A model generated the notes under the pieces. The model had not been told where the DNA came from. It saw only the letters and a list, made by a program, of their open reading frames with translations, and ran no database searches. 64,000 nt of DNA from Deltaproteobacteria bacterium (GTDB taxonomy: Bacteria > Desulfobacterota > Syntrophobacteria > Syntrophobacterales > Syntrophobacteraceae), in assembly GCA_012517315.1 (NCBI GenBank), contig JAAYVE010000015.1:1-64000 (forward strand), read 5' to 3'. Position numbers and translations under genes: made by a program. Positions 16,399 to 25,060 of the stretch are shown in pieces (position 1 is the stretch's first letter; the number at the start of each line of letters is the position of its first letter).

Positions 16399-17880
16399 AT
16401 GCAGATGCAATATGCCGGTTTTCCGTATCTTTCCGCCATCCTGGTCAGTTGCGTCGGAGGGCTCCTGGCCATCTTGTGCATTCCAGGGGAGCGAACGAGA
16501 ACCATCCGGATGGTGAGTGCCGTGTCCTCTGGGTCCACGCTGGTCTTGGCGGCGTACCTCTTCGTCTCCTACGACAGAGCATTGGGGGGACTTCAGTTCG
16601 TGGAGCGCCTCGTTTGGATTCCCCAGTTGGGCATCCACTATTTCAACGGTGCCGACGGCTTCAACCTGCCCAACCTCCTCTTGACGGGAATCGTTTTCTT
16701 CACCGGTGTCCTCACCATGTGGGAGCTGCAATACCGTGTGAAGGAATTTTTCGCCCTCTATTTTCTCATGGTGGCCGGTGTCTTCGGTCTTTTCATGAGC
16801 ATGGACCTCTTCTTCATCTTCGTGTGGTACGACGTGTCCCTTTTTCCCATGTACCTGCTCATCGCGGTATGGGGGACCACCCGGAAGGAGTACGGGGCCA
16901 TGAAGCTGACACTCTACCTGCTGGCGGGAAGCGCCCTGATCCTTCCGGCCATCGTCTATCTTTTCGTGCAGTCGGGGCTGAACACCTTCGATATCGTCGC
17001 CCTGATGGAGCCGGGGGTTTTCAATGCATCGGACCAGAGGCTGGCATTCCTTCTGCTCTATCTGGGGTTCGGTATTCTGGCCGGTGTGTGGCCGTTTCAC
17101 ACCTGGTCCCCCGTTGGGCACGTGGCCGCGCCTCATGCGGTGAGCATGGTCCACGCGGGGGTGCTCATGAAAATCGGTGCGTTCGGTGTCCTTCGAGTGG
17201 CCATTTTCCTGTGCCCGGAAGGCTGGAAATACTGGGCCCAGCTGATGGCGCTCCTGGCCTCCGTGGGGATCATCTACGGGGCCCTGGTGGGGTTGCGGCA
17301 GACGGACCTCAAGTATGTCATCGGCTATTCCAGCGTGTCCCACATGGGCATCGTGGGCCTGGGGCTTTCCACTCTCACGGTAGACGGCCTCAACGGGGCC
17401 GTGTTCCAGATGTTTGCCCACGGTGTCATGACCGCCTTGCTCTTTTCTTCGGTGGGCTACATTTACGACCGGACCCACACCAAGATGATCGGGGAATTGG
17501 GCGGTTTGAGCCGGGTCATGCCCGTTGCGTCGGGGTATTTCATCGTGGCCGCATTGGCGAGCATGGGTGTCCCCGGGTTGGCGAGCTTCTGGGGGGAACT
17601 GGTGGTGTTCATAGCCGCTTTCAGGATTTATCCTGTTCGCGGTGTGGTGGCCGTGCTGGCGTTGGTGGTGAGTGCCGTGTTCATGTTGCGCGTCGTGCAG
17701 CGCACCTTTTACGGTCCCAATCGTGAGGAACATGCCCGGCTCCCCGATGTCCCCTTTTTCCTGGGGGTTCCAAGGATGATCCTGGCAGCGGTTCTTCTCT
17801 CCTTCGGTCTTTATCCCACCCTTCTCTTCGACATGATCGAGACGGCGTCGGTGCCTTTCATGGCGGGATTGCCCAAATGA
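16399..17880 (+). CDS. nuoM: NADH-quinone oxidoreductase subunit M
   Basis: The 493-residue antiporter-like membrane subunit has the family's helix pattern, with PFHTWSPVGHVAAP near 228-241 and the helix-8 lysine in AGVLMKIGAFG. At the place of the essential helix-5 glutamate (E144 in E. coli) it has aspartate D145 in VWYDVSLFPMYLLI. Aspartate keeps the charge but is shorter. The gene lies 39 bp after nuoL and overlaps nuoN by 4 bp. Confidence 0.94.
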   Translation: MQMQYAGFPYLSAILVSCVGGLLAILCIPGERTRTIRMVSAVSSGSTLVLAAYLFVSYDRALGGLQFVERLVWIPQLGIHYFNGADGFNLPNLLLTGIVFFTGVLTMWELQYRVKEFFALYFLMVAGVFGLFMSMDLFFIFVWYDVSLFPMYLLIAVWGTTRKEYGAMKLTLYLLAGSALILPAIVYLFVQSGLNTFDIVALMEPGVFNASDQRLAFLLLYLGFGILAGVWPFHTWSPVGHVAAPHAVSMVHAGVLMKIGAFGVLRVAIFLCPEGWKYWAQLMALLASVGIIYGALVGLRQTDLKYVIGYSSVSHMGIVGLGLSTLTVDGLNGAVFQMFAHGVMTALLFSSVGYIYDRTHTKMIGELGGLSRVMPVASGYFIVAALASMGVPGLASFWGELVVFIAAFRIYPVRGVVAVLALVVSAVFMLRVVQRTFYGPNREEHARLPDVPFFLGVPRMILAAVLLSFGLYPTLLFDMIETASVPFMAGLPK

Positions 17881-19295
17881 GATGGATGTTGCTTGGTCCT
17901 GAAGTGTATACTTTCCTGGCTGCGCTGGGTTTCCTGGGCATTTCCCTGGCGGGGCGACCCAACTCTGGAAGAGATCACCTGGCGGCCCTGTGTCTTTCGG
18001 GCGTCGGGGTCCTCTTGGCCGCTTCGGCCTTGTCGGAGGACGCGATTCTCTTTTCCGAGGTGTACCGGGTGGACCTTTTTTCCCAGGTCTTCAAATTGCT
18101 CCTCTCTGTCGGCCTCTTTCTCATCGTCTGCATCTGCGGCGAAGTCCGGGAAATCCGGGAAGAGAACCGCAGCGACTTTTTCGCGCTGATCTTCTTCTGC
18201 ACGCTGGCCATGATGCTCCTGGTGAGCGGCAACCATCTCCTCACCCTGTATCTCTCCCTGGAGCTGTCCAGTTATTCCCTCTACGTGCTCGTCTCCCTCA
18301 GGAGGGCGCGGGACATGGGTGTGGAGGCGGGGATCAAGTTTTTCCTCGTGGGCATTTTTGCCTCTGCCCTCATGCTTTTCGGTATGGCCGTCCTGTACGC
18401 CATGACCCGCACCATGAACCTGAACGCCCTCAACGGAGCCCTTCACGGAATGATGGGACAACCCCTTGTGCTATTGGGGGTGGTCCTGACTCTCAGCGGA
18501 TTCTTGTTCAAACTGGCTTGCTTTCCTTTCCACCTATGGGTTCCCGATGTCTATCAGGGAGCGGCGAATGAGGTCACCGCATACCTCGCCGCCGTTTCCA
18601 AGTTGGCGGGCATGGCCGCAATCCTGCGTTTCGTCGCGTCGGTGGGGCAGGGCGGAGCCGATCTCGTCCAGGTTCTTCTGGTGTTCTCCGTTGCTTCCAT
18701 GACTCTGGGAAACCTGGCGGCCATCACCCAGCAGGACCTGAAGCGGCTCCTGGGTTACTCCACCGTGGCCCATGCGGGCTACGTCCTCATCGGGGTCTTG
18801 ACTCTGAGCGCATCCGGATACGCCAGTGTCGTATTCTACGCTTTGGCCCTGCTGGTCATGAAGTTCACGGCTTTTCTTGTCGTGGTCAAAGTGGCGGGGA
18901 ACGGAACAAACTTGCACATCAACCAGTTGGCCGGTCTGCACCGGCGCTCGCCTGTTCTCGCAATGGCCCTCATGGTGTCTCTTTTCAGCCTCGCCGGCAT
19001 TCCTCCCACGGTGGGATTTACAGGGAAATTTCTCATCTTCGTCGCCGCCATGGAAAAGGGGCACTTCGCCTTGGTACTCATCGCCATGGCGAATGTCCTC
19101 ATCTCACTCTATTATTATCTGCTGGTGATCAAAGCGGCGTACCTGCTTGAGCCTGAAGGGGAGACCGGCCCAATCGCCGTCTCCGCACCCACGAAAGTGC
19201 TCGCAACGGCTTTGGTGGGGGCCATGGTGCTGGCCGGTTTTTATCCCTACCCGTTTATGGAGATCGCCCAGGCCGCCGTGGGCGTACTGCCATGA
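17877..19295 (+). CDS. nuoN: NADH-quinone oxidoreductase subunit N
   Basis: The 472-residue third antiporter-like subunit closes the operon. The conserved glutamate is in LYLSLELSSYSLYVLVSL, the lysine in FLFKLACFPFHLWVPDVYQG, and QQDLKRLLGYSTVAHAGY follows. It starts inside the nuoM stop (ATGA). With it the window encodes all 14 Nuo subunits as 12 proteins. Confidence 0.95.
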   Translation: MRWMLLGPEVYTFLAALGFLGISLAGRPNSGRDHLAALCLSGVGVLLAASALSEDAILFSEVYRVDLFSQVFKLLLSVGLFLIVCICGEVREIREENRSDFFALIFFCTLAMMLLVSGNHLLTLYLSLELSSYSLYVLVSLRRARDMGVEAGIKFFLVGIFASALMLFGMAVLYAMTRTMNLNALNGALHGMMGQPLVLLGVVLTLSGFLFKLACFPFHLWVPDVYQGAANEVTAYLAAVSKLAGMAAILRFVASVGQGGADLVQVLLVFSVASMTLGNLAAITQQDLKRLLGYSTVAHAGYVLIGVLTLSASGYASVVFYALALLVMKFTAFLVVVKVAGNGTNLHINQLAGLHRRSPVLAMALMVSLFSLAGIPPTVGFTGKFLIFVAAMEKGHFALVLIAMANVLISLYYYLLVIKAAYLLEPEGETGPIAVSAPTKVLATALVGAMVLAGFYPYPFMEIAQAAVGVLP

Positions 19296-19877
19296 TCCAG
19301 GCCGGTTTTCCGGCCATGGCGGCATGAACCCTCCATGAAATAAAGGTTTTTTCGCCGTCCCGTTCTTTCCCATGGTTTAGACAAACCATGGCGCTTCCGC
19401 AGCCGGGGGGCTTCCAGACACCTCCACGCGGCAACCCTTTCGCAGCAGTCGAAGGGTTCCACCTGCGCTCGGATGATCACTCCCCGCCTTCAGCCTCGAC
19501 TTGGTCCAATCCCGGGCTGGTCACTCAAGACCGCCGACTGTCCGACATTTCCGGAACGGTTGGGAGTGAATTCCAGATGTTCAGGCTGGCTGGCCGGTTC
19601 CCTGTGCGAGGGGCCGACGATTTCGATGGAAAGCTGCAATTGGGGAACTCCCCCTCAGATGCTCAAACGTGCTTGTGTATTGCCCCCCCGCGATTGGACA
19701 CGGCTCCCCCTTGGGGCTTGAAGCGGGAAACAGGGTGAGGTGGGGAGAGCGGACGGTAGGGTGGGTACTGGAAGATGGGAAATGGATTTGGGGATCGCCG
19801 ACCTTGAAAACGTGAATGAACACTTGTGCTTCAAGGCGGCGATGCCCTTGGGGATGGAAATCCCGTGAATGTCTGTT
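19296..19877. other. Intergenic region after nuoN with two hairpins
   Basis: Directly after the nuoN stop is GGCCGG-TTTT-CCGGCC (19300-19315), a perfect 6-bp stem. At 19370-19391 is CCATGGTTT-AGAC-AAACCATGG, a perfect 9-bp stem with a 4-nt loop. Neither has a U-tract directly behind it, although TTTTTT occurs at 19347-19352 between them. They could end or protect the nuo transcript. A 116-codon open frame at 19388-19738 has no recognisable protein features and is not called. Confidence 0.5.
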
Positions 19878-19954
19878 TGGTGGCGGTGCAGGGCTTCGAA
19901 CCCCGGACACTACGGATATGAGCCGTATGCTCTGACCGACTGAGCTACACCGCC
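19878..19954 (-). tRNA. tRNA with anticodon CAT (probably elongator tRNA-Met)
   Basis: Read on the minus strand, the 77-nt cloverleaf has acceptor GGCGGTG pairing with CACCGCC, a D-arm TAGCTCAGTCGGTCAGAGC, an anticodon stem TACGG/CCGTA around CTCATAT (anticodon CAT), a T-arm with GGTTCGAA, discriminator A and an encoded CCA. Position 1 is paired, so it is not the initiator. CAT could also be read as tRNA-Ile2 after lysidine modification; the acceptor and anticodon stems look more like elongator Met. Confidence 0.93.
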
Positions 19955-19970
19955 CTGAGAAGCACAGAGG

Positions 19971-19999
19971 AAATTAGTTGAAAAACCGGGCTCAGTCAA
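19971..19999 (-). promoter_or_regulatory. Promoter of the CAT tRNA
   Basis: On the minus strand TTGACT (19999-19994) and TAATTT (19976-19971) are separated by 17 bp and sit 16 bp before the mature tRNA 5' end. Position and spacing fit a sigma70-type tRNA promoter. Confidence 0.6.
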
Positions 20000-20077
20000 T
20001 ATCAAATTCGGGGGGGCCTGCGCCTCGATGCCTTCAGGCAACAGGCGGCACGGGCACCGACGTCACAGGGATAGGAA

Positions 20078-20105
20078 TTGACAAAGGGCTTCCAGTTGAG
20101 ATAAA
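20078..20105 (+). promoter_or_regulatory. Candidate promoter and leader for queD
   Basis: TTGACA (20078-20083) and GATAAA (20100-20105) are 16 bp apart. A leader of about 190 nt would follow, containing the hairpin AGGTGC-GAA-GCACCT (20164-20178). I looked for a preQ1 aptamer in the leader and could not make one out. Confidence 0.4.
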
Positions 20106-20300
20106 TGTGGGTAACTCATTGATGCAGGGGCATTTTTGGGAATCTGACGGGGTGGCCGGCTGAAGGTGCGAAGCACCTACCCGCACATCGCACCCCCGGC
20201 GGTGGCGGAAGGGATCGACGCTTCGGTCAATGTGCTGATTTTCTCTGGTGACTGTTGCATTCGGGCATTGGCAGGGTCGGGTCTGCCAGGAGGTTCACAC

Positions 20301-20696
20301 TTGGATCGGGCCGTTTACGAGGTGAAGATCATCAGCGACTTTGCAGCCGCTCACAACCTGCGGAACTTTCGTGGCAAATGTGAAAGCCTTCATGGCCATA
20401 ATTGGAAGGTGGAGGTGGTCCTGCGCGGAACGGATCTCGATGACAGCGGGGTCCTGGTGGACTTTGGCGAGGTCAAGAAAGTGACCCGTGAGCTGCTGGA
20501 AGAACTGGATCATCACTACCTCAACGACATCCCCTTCTTCCAGTCCAACAATCCCTCCTCCGAGAACATTGCCCGCTATCTTTTTCACCGTCTGGCGGCG
20601 CGTTTCAATGGCAATGGATTCTGGTTGCAGAGCGTATCTGCCTGGGAATCCGACAACGCCTGTGCAACTTACATCAACGTGGATCCTCGAGCCTAA
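20301..20696 (+). CDS. queD: 6-carboxytetrahydropterin synthase QueD
   Basis: The 131-residue T-fold enzyme of queuosine and related deazapurine synthesis converts dihydroneopterin triphosphate to 6-carboxytetrahydropterin. Zinc ligands H18 (AAHNL) and H31/H33 (LHGHNW), catalytic C27 (GKCESLHGH), VDFGEVKK, H71 in ELDHHYLND and E116 near the C-terminus are all visible. The start is a TTG at 20301 with AGGAGG seven bases upstream; the frame stays open to 20166 but that part is unlike the family. A DUF2333 gene starts 24 bp downstream and is probably co-transcribed. Confidence 0.92.
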   Translation: MDRAVYEVKIISDFAAAHNLRNFRGKCESLHGHNWKVEVVLRGTDLDDSGVLVDFGEVKKVTRELLEELDHHYLNDIPFFQSNNPSSENIARYLFHRLAARFNGNGFWLQSVSAWESDNACATYINVDPRA

Positions 20697-20720
20697 GCCG
20701 AATATGAAAAGGAGCTCAAA

Positions 20721-21923
20721 ATGGGAGTTCTCTGGAAGTTCGCAGCACGGTGCACCGGTGCATGTCTCAGGAGGCGTGGAAAGGTTTTGGGAAATGTTAT
20801 TGTGATCATTGCTTGCGTGATTTTCTGTATGCCCCTTGGGGCGGGGGCAATGCAGCGTCACGATCTGCCGCCCGGGGAGTCCGCCCAGCCGGGGGCCCCC
20901 GGGGGAGGACACCCTGCCGGTGAGCAAGGTGGCGGCGCATCAAGCCATTCCGCGCCTTCCGCGAGTGCCGCAGTGCCCGCCCCGGGTGCCGCCCATGGTC
21001 AGGCACCGGGCTCTTCTCAGGCTGCCACTGCCGCCCCCTCCCCACCGGCCGGTGGAACGGGGCATGCTCCGGCCGCCGCCTCAGGCCATTCATCGCCGCC
21101 CGGCGCAGGGCAGGAACACGGGCCCCCTGGTGCCCCGGAAGTCCATGGTGACGCCCATGGCGCCCATGGACCGCCTCTGCCGGAAATATCGCCCATTCCC
21201 GGCGTGACCTTCGTGGAAACCATGATCAAGATCATGGAGCACGAACTCCAGGATCGCTTCTTCGGCTGGAGGCCTAACGACATCCTCATCGGCCGGTTCA
21301 CGGACAACGTGAACAACTACCAGCTGGGCGTCCTGGAAGCCATTCGATTCACTACTCTGCGCCTCAAGGACAGTCTCACCCGAATGGGGGATGCGGACAC
21401 CTATGACCCCGACCTGGAGGCAGCCCTCAACCTCTTCATGATCAAGGCGGATCAGTTCTGGTTTCCGTCTGCGGAGAGTTCATACCAGGATGCGGTGGAT
21501 CACCTGAAGAAGTTTGTGGAAAAACTGAGAACCGGAAAGCGCAGTTTCTATTACCGGAAAGACAACCTGGTTCTTCTCATTTCCTACTACAAAGACCTCC
21601 TGGGAAATGTCAACAGGTCGCTCATCATGCCCACCGACTGGCTCAAGTCGGACGACGCCTTCTACTACGCAAAGGGTGTGGCGCATGTGTATTATGAAAT
21701 TCTCCGGGTGGTCCGGGTGGGATTCGAACCGCAGCTGGGAACCACGCTCTATGCCAAGGAGATCCTGGACGAAGCCATCCATGAACTGCACAGGGCTGAG
21801 GAGATCGAGCCCTGGATCATTTTCGACGCGGATCTGGGCGGCTTTCTGGCGAACCATCGGGCCAACCTGAACGCGCCCCTGAGCGAGGTCAACCACCTGC
21901 TGGTGATCCTGAGCCAGTTCTAA
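20721..21923 (+). CDS. DUF2333-like exported or membrane-anchored protein
   Basis: The 400-residue protein has a basic N-terminus, one hydrophobic segment (about 24-43) that is either a signal peptide or an anchor, a Pro/Ala/Gly/His-rich low-complexity stretch (about 45-150), and a folded helical domain (about 155-400) with FGWRPNDI, TDNVNNYQLGVLEA and FWFPSAESSYQDAV. The domain resembles the uncharacterised DUF2333 family; no catalytic motif is evident. AAGGAG lies six bases before the ATG. The gene ends convergently with, and overlaps by 4 bp, the M48 peptidase gene. The linker suggests it spans the periplasm or peptidoglycan; function unknown. Confidence 0.75.
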   Translation: MGVLWKFAARCTGACLRRRGKVLGNVIVIIACVIFCMPLGAGAMQRHDLPPGESAQPGAPGGGHPAGEQGGGASSHSAPSASAAVPAPGAAHGQAPGSSQAATAAPSPPAGGTGHAPAAASGHSSPPGAGQEHGPPGAPEVHGDAHGAHGPPLPEISPIPGVTFVETMIKIMEHELQDRFFGWRPNDILIGRFTDNVNNYQLGVLEAIRFTTLRLKDSLTRMGDADTYDPDLEAALNLFMIKADQFWFPSAESSYQDAVDHLKKFVEKLRTGKRSFYYRKDNLVLLISYYKDLLGNVNRSLIMPTDWLKSDDAFYYAKGVAHVYYEILRVVRVGFEPQLGTTLYAKEILDEAIHELHRAEEIEPWIIFDADLGGFLANHRANLNAPLSEVNHLLVILSQF

Positions 21924-23818
21924 GCGGAGTCTGCCGGGAGAAGGCCTCTGGAGGGTCTCTTCCCGGTCTTCTCCCCTTCCTGCTTATGCCCCTCCGACTC
22001 CTTTCCGTGGAGGGCCTCTTCGATCTTCCGTTTCCTCGACAGGAACTCACCCCGATCCTTCGTCTCCTTCTTCAGTGCCTCTTCAATGGCTTTGAGGGCC
22101 TCTTCATACCGTGAATTGACGAAATAGGCCTCGGCAAGGGTATCCAGGATGTGGGGAAGGGGATCGAGTTCCACGGCGCGAACGGCCAGTTCCAGGGAGC
22201 GCTCCGGCTGGAAATCGGGGGGAGGCGAGGTGGCGTAGAGCCAGGCAAGGTTGTTGAGGATGTGAGGGTTGTCCGGGGCCTGTTCCATGGCGCTTTCCAG
22301 GATGGCTCTCGCTTCCCCGATGCGCCCGAGCTGGAAGAGGATCCCGCCGTATTCGGCGAGAAGGAGCGGGTTGTGAGGCGTGCGCTTCAGTTCAAGCTCG
22401 GCGATGGCAGCGCGTGACTCCATCTCCTGACGCTTGTAGAAATCGGTCTTGCCCAGGTGGACGCCGACGAGGCAGAGAGCCGTCATGACGGTGAAGAAGG
22501 CAATGGCCGCAACATGGAGCTTCCGGTCGTGCCTTGCCATGAGGGCGGGTTCCCTGTGGCACCGCTTGAGGAAATCGATCCGCTCCCGAATGCTGAAATG
22601 ATGCCAGCTGGGTGTGTCCTCGGCCCTGCCGCTGATGAGTGCGATCTTCTGCAACGAGGAAACGAGCCCGTTTGGGTGCCCCACGACGCGGAGCGCAAAG
22701 ATGTCGGCCTGCCGTTCGCTGTTTCTCATGAAGAAGCCGAAAACATAGCGGAAATAGAAGAGCAGCAGGAGCACAAAGGGGAAGTTGAAAAGAAGGGAAA
22801 CAACGGATGCACTGAGGGAGTCGGGGCTGAAAAGCCACTGAATGGCCCCTGTTTGGGCGAGGAGGATGATGAAGACGCTGTCGTCGAAGGAAAAAGTCAC
22901 AGCCATGAAGGCGCCGAAGAGAAAGAGATAGAAGACCATGTGATAGAGCCGCACATGCCCCATTTCATGGGCCATGACGGAGTGGAGCTCGTCTTTGTTG
23001 AGAATGGAGAGGAGTCCTCTTGTGATGAGGATGTAGCGGAGCCGGGGAAGAATGCCGAAGACGCCTGCCGTGAGCGTTTCTCCCCCGAAAAGAGGCCACA
23101 GCTTGAAGTCGGCCACTCGGAAACGATGTCTGGCGCAGAAAGCCTCCAGTTCGTCGCGTATGGGCCCGGGTTCGATGGAGGTACAGCCCCAAAGGGTGAC
23201 GACAATGGGAGGGGCAAGGAAGACGAAGGAGATGAGAAGGAGATAAGATAGGAGGATTTGTCCTCCTTCCGAGTGGAGGAACGTCTTGGAGCCGAACACC
23301 TGAACGGCATCGGAAGCCAGGGAGATGATGAGCCACGGCACAAGAATGGCCATACTGAAGGAGAGGTTGCCCCTCACGTATGCCGTGCGTGAGAGCTCGG
23401 ATCGGTGGATCTTCTGGTAGACGGGATAGCCGAAAAACCATACTGCAAGGAGGTGAAGAAAGAAGAGCCCGAGACCGAGCAGGTCCATGAGGGTGACAAG
23501 GCGGTCCGTCAAGGGGAGCAGGCCCAGAAAGCTCTTGATGTGATAAACGTAGACCTGGACGGCCAGGAAAGCGAGCGCCAGGAGGCACAGTCCGTCGTGG
23601 GTGCGATGAAAGCGACGTGAGAGAACGGAAAAGGAGACCTGGTCTTCAGGTACGCGATGGAGTCTCGTGAAAGCCGCCCGGCAAGCAAAGACGAAAAGGA
23701 GAAACGTGCCACCGGAAGCGACAAGCATCCACTGGACCGACAGAGACTCCATGGGTTGAGGCTGCTGGATGGAGAAGATCAGCAAGGCGGCGATGAAATA
23801 GAGCAGTTGACCGTACAT
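21920..23818 (-). CDS. M48-family membrane metallopeptidase with TPR repeats
   Basis: The 632-residue protein has several N-terminal membrane helices (about 1-20, 28-50, 75-95, 105-130, 155-210), the zinc-peptidase motif HEMGH at 284-288 with the third ligand E368 in NSERQAD, more helices (about 295-362), then two or three TPR-like repeats (about 470-600) and a charged tail. This fits a Ste24/HtpX-like peptidase in membrane protein quality control, with the TPRs as a likely docking surface. The domain order resembles a membrane version of BepA/YfgC-type proteins. It is the last gene of the minus-strand group. Confidence 0.85.
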   Translation of the reverse strand: MYGQLLYFIAALLIFSIQQPQPMESLSVQWMLVASGGTFLLFVFACRAAFTRLHRVPEDQVSFSVLSRRFHRTHDGLCLLALAFLAVQVYVYHIKSFLGLLPLTDRLVTLMDLLGLGLFFLHLLAVWFFGYPVYQKIHRSELSRTAYVRGNLSFSMAILVPWLIISLASDAVQVFGSKTFLHSEGGQILLSYLLLISFVFLAPPIVVTLWGCTSIEPGPIRDELEAFCARHRFRVADFKLWPLFGGETLTAGVFGILPRLRYILITRGLLSILNKDELHSVMAHEMGHVRLYHMVFYLFLFGAFMAVTFSFDDSVFIILLAQTGAIQWLFSPDSLSASVVSLLFNFPFVLLLLFYFRYVFGFFMRNSERQADIFALRVVGHPNGLVSSLQKIALISGRAEDTPSWHHFSIRERIDFLKRCHREPALMARHDRKLHVAAIAFFTVMTALCLVGVHLGKTDFYKRQEMESRAAIAELELKRTPHNPLLLAEYGGILFQLGRIGEARAILESAMEQAPDNPHILNNLAWLYATSPPPDFQPERSLELAVRAVELDPLPHILDTLAEAYFVNSRYEEALKAIEEALKKETKDRGEFLSRKRKIEEALHGKESEGHKQEGEKTGKRPSRGLLPADSA

Positions 23819-23856
23819 TCACGCGTCTGACGTGCAAGGGTTGATCGATGGCGCTC

Positions 23857-24846
23857 CTAGAGGGTGAACTTGATTTTTCCCTTTCCCAGGAGGTCGTGGA
23901 GGTGCAGGATGCCAACCAGGAGGACTTTGTCACCCACCACGGGCAAAACCGTGATGAGATGTCGCTCCATGATTTCCAAGGCGTCGGCGACGGAGTGTTG
24001 AATGGGCACGGACCGGGGATGGGGCGTCATGACTTCCCGGATCGGCCTCGACCAGAGATCCCGGTATCGATGGCACGCTCTCCGCAGGTCGCCGTCGGTG
24101 AATATTCCCAGCAGTTGGCCCGATTCCCCCACAACGAGTGTTGCCCCCAGACCCTTACGGGTCATTTCGTCCAAAGCTTCGGTCACTGGAACGTCGGGGC
24201 CGACGGTGGGAATCTGATCGTCGGTGCGCATCACCTGGGACAAGGGGACCTTGAGCCGTTCCCCCAAATGTCCGCCGGGGTGATAGCGGTGGAAATCCCT
24301 GGCTTGGAAATCCCTCAACTTGATGAGTGCGACGGCCAGGGCATCTCCCATGGCCAACTGGGCCGTAGTGCTTGCCGTAGGAGCCAGTCCGAAGGGACAG
24401 GCTTCACGGGGCACGCCGGTGTAGATGGCGAGATCACTGAGACGGGCTAGGGGCGAATCCAGGTTCCCGGTGAAACCGATGACCCTGGCGCCCAGGGCTT
24501 TGAGGCTGGGGATGATCACGTTCAACTCGTCGGTTTCCCCGCTGTTGGAGAGGGCGAGAACGATGTCCTCGCCCCGCACCATCCCCAGGTCCCCGTGCAT
24601 GGCCTCCACGGGGTGGATGAACAGGGCGGGCGTGCCCGTACTGCTCAGCGTCGCCACGATCTTCCGGCCCACGATTCCTGACTTGCCGATCCCCGTCACG
24701 ATGACCCTTCCCGCTGCGGCGAAGATCCACTCCACTGCAGTGGCAAAGGACTCGTCCAAGCGCTCCACCAGCTGGAGGATCCCTTCCGCCTCGATTCTCA
24801 GCACCTCCCGGGCGATTTCCGCAATCTCGTTGGGGGTGGTGGGCAT
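23857..24846 (-). CDS. kdsD: Arabinose-5-phosphate isomerase (KdsD/KpsF family)
   Basis: The 329-residue enzyme converts ribulose-5-phosphate to arabinose-5-phosphate, the first step to Kdo in lipopolysaccharide. It has an SIS domain (about 35-175) with GIGKSG at 52-57 and LSNSGETDEL, then two CBS domains (about 205-260 and 275-325). The ATG at 24846 gives the usual family length; the open frame extends 103 codons upstream into sequence unlike the family. With kdsB in the same gene group, two Kdo-activating steps lie close together. Confidence 0.92.
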   Translation of the reverse strand: MPTTPNEIAEIAREVLRIEAEGILQLVERLDESFATAVEWIFAAAGRVIVTGIGKSGIVGRKIVATLSSTGTPALFIHPVEAMHGDLGMVRGEDIVLALSNSGETDELNVIIPSLKALGARVIGFTGNLDSPLARLSDLAIYTGVPREACPFGLAPTASTTAQLAMGDALAVALIKLRDFQARDFHRYHPGGHLGERLKVPLSQVMRTDDQIPTVGPDVPVTEALDEMTRKGLGATLVVGESGQLLGIFTDGDLRRACHRYRDLWSRPIREVMTPHPRSVPIQHSVADALEIMERHLITVLPVVGDKVLLVGILHLHDLLGKGKIKFTL

Positions 24847-25060
24847 GGCCAGGGATTCCAAGCAGACCCGCTGCGACTCCCTCGCTTTTCGCAGAGCGGC
24901 CGTGGAAGCGGCGGGAATGTCTTGAACGTCCTCCGGAAGCGGTCGCTTGCCGGGATTGGGGATGTCCGGGTGGCTCAATGCCTTTTCCTTCCCTGCAGGG
25001 TCATGAACGGGCCCGTCCTTGCGGCGGCCCACAAGGCCGCCAAGGTTGCAAACCTTTGAT

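Noticed and set aside
19388-19738. 116-codon open frame after nuoN
   Set aside because: No ribosome-binding site, Pro/Ser/Arg-rich composition and no recognisable motif.
20106-20300. preQ1 riboswitch in the queD leader
   Set aside because: I could not find the small aptamer's conserved stem and A-rich tail; only an unrelated 6-bp hairpin is present, and queD lies in synthesis before preQ1.
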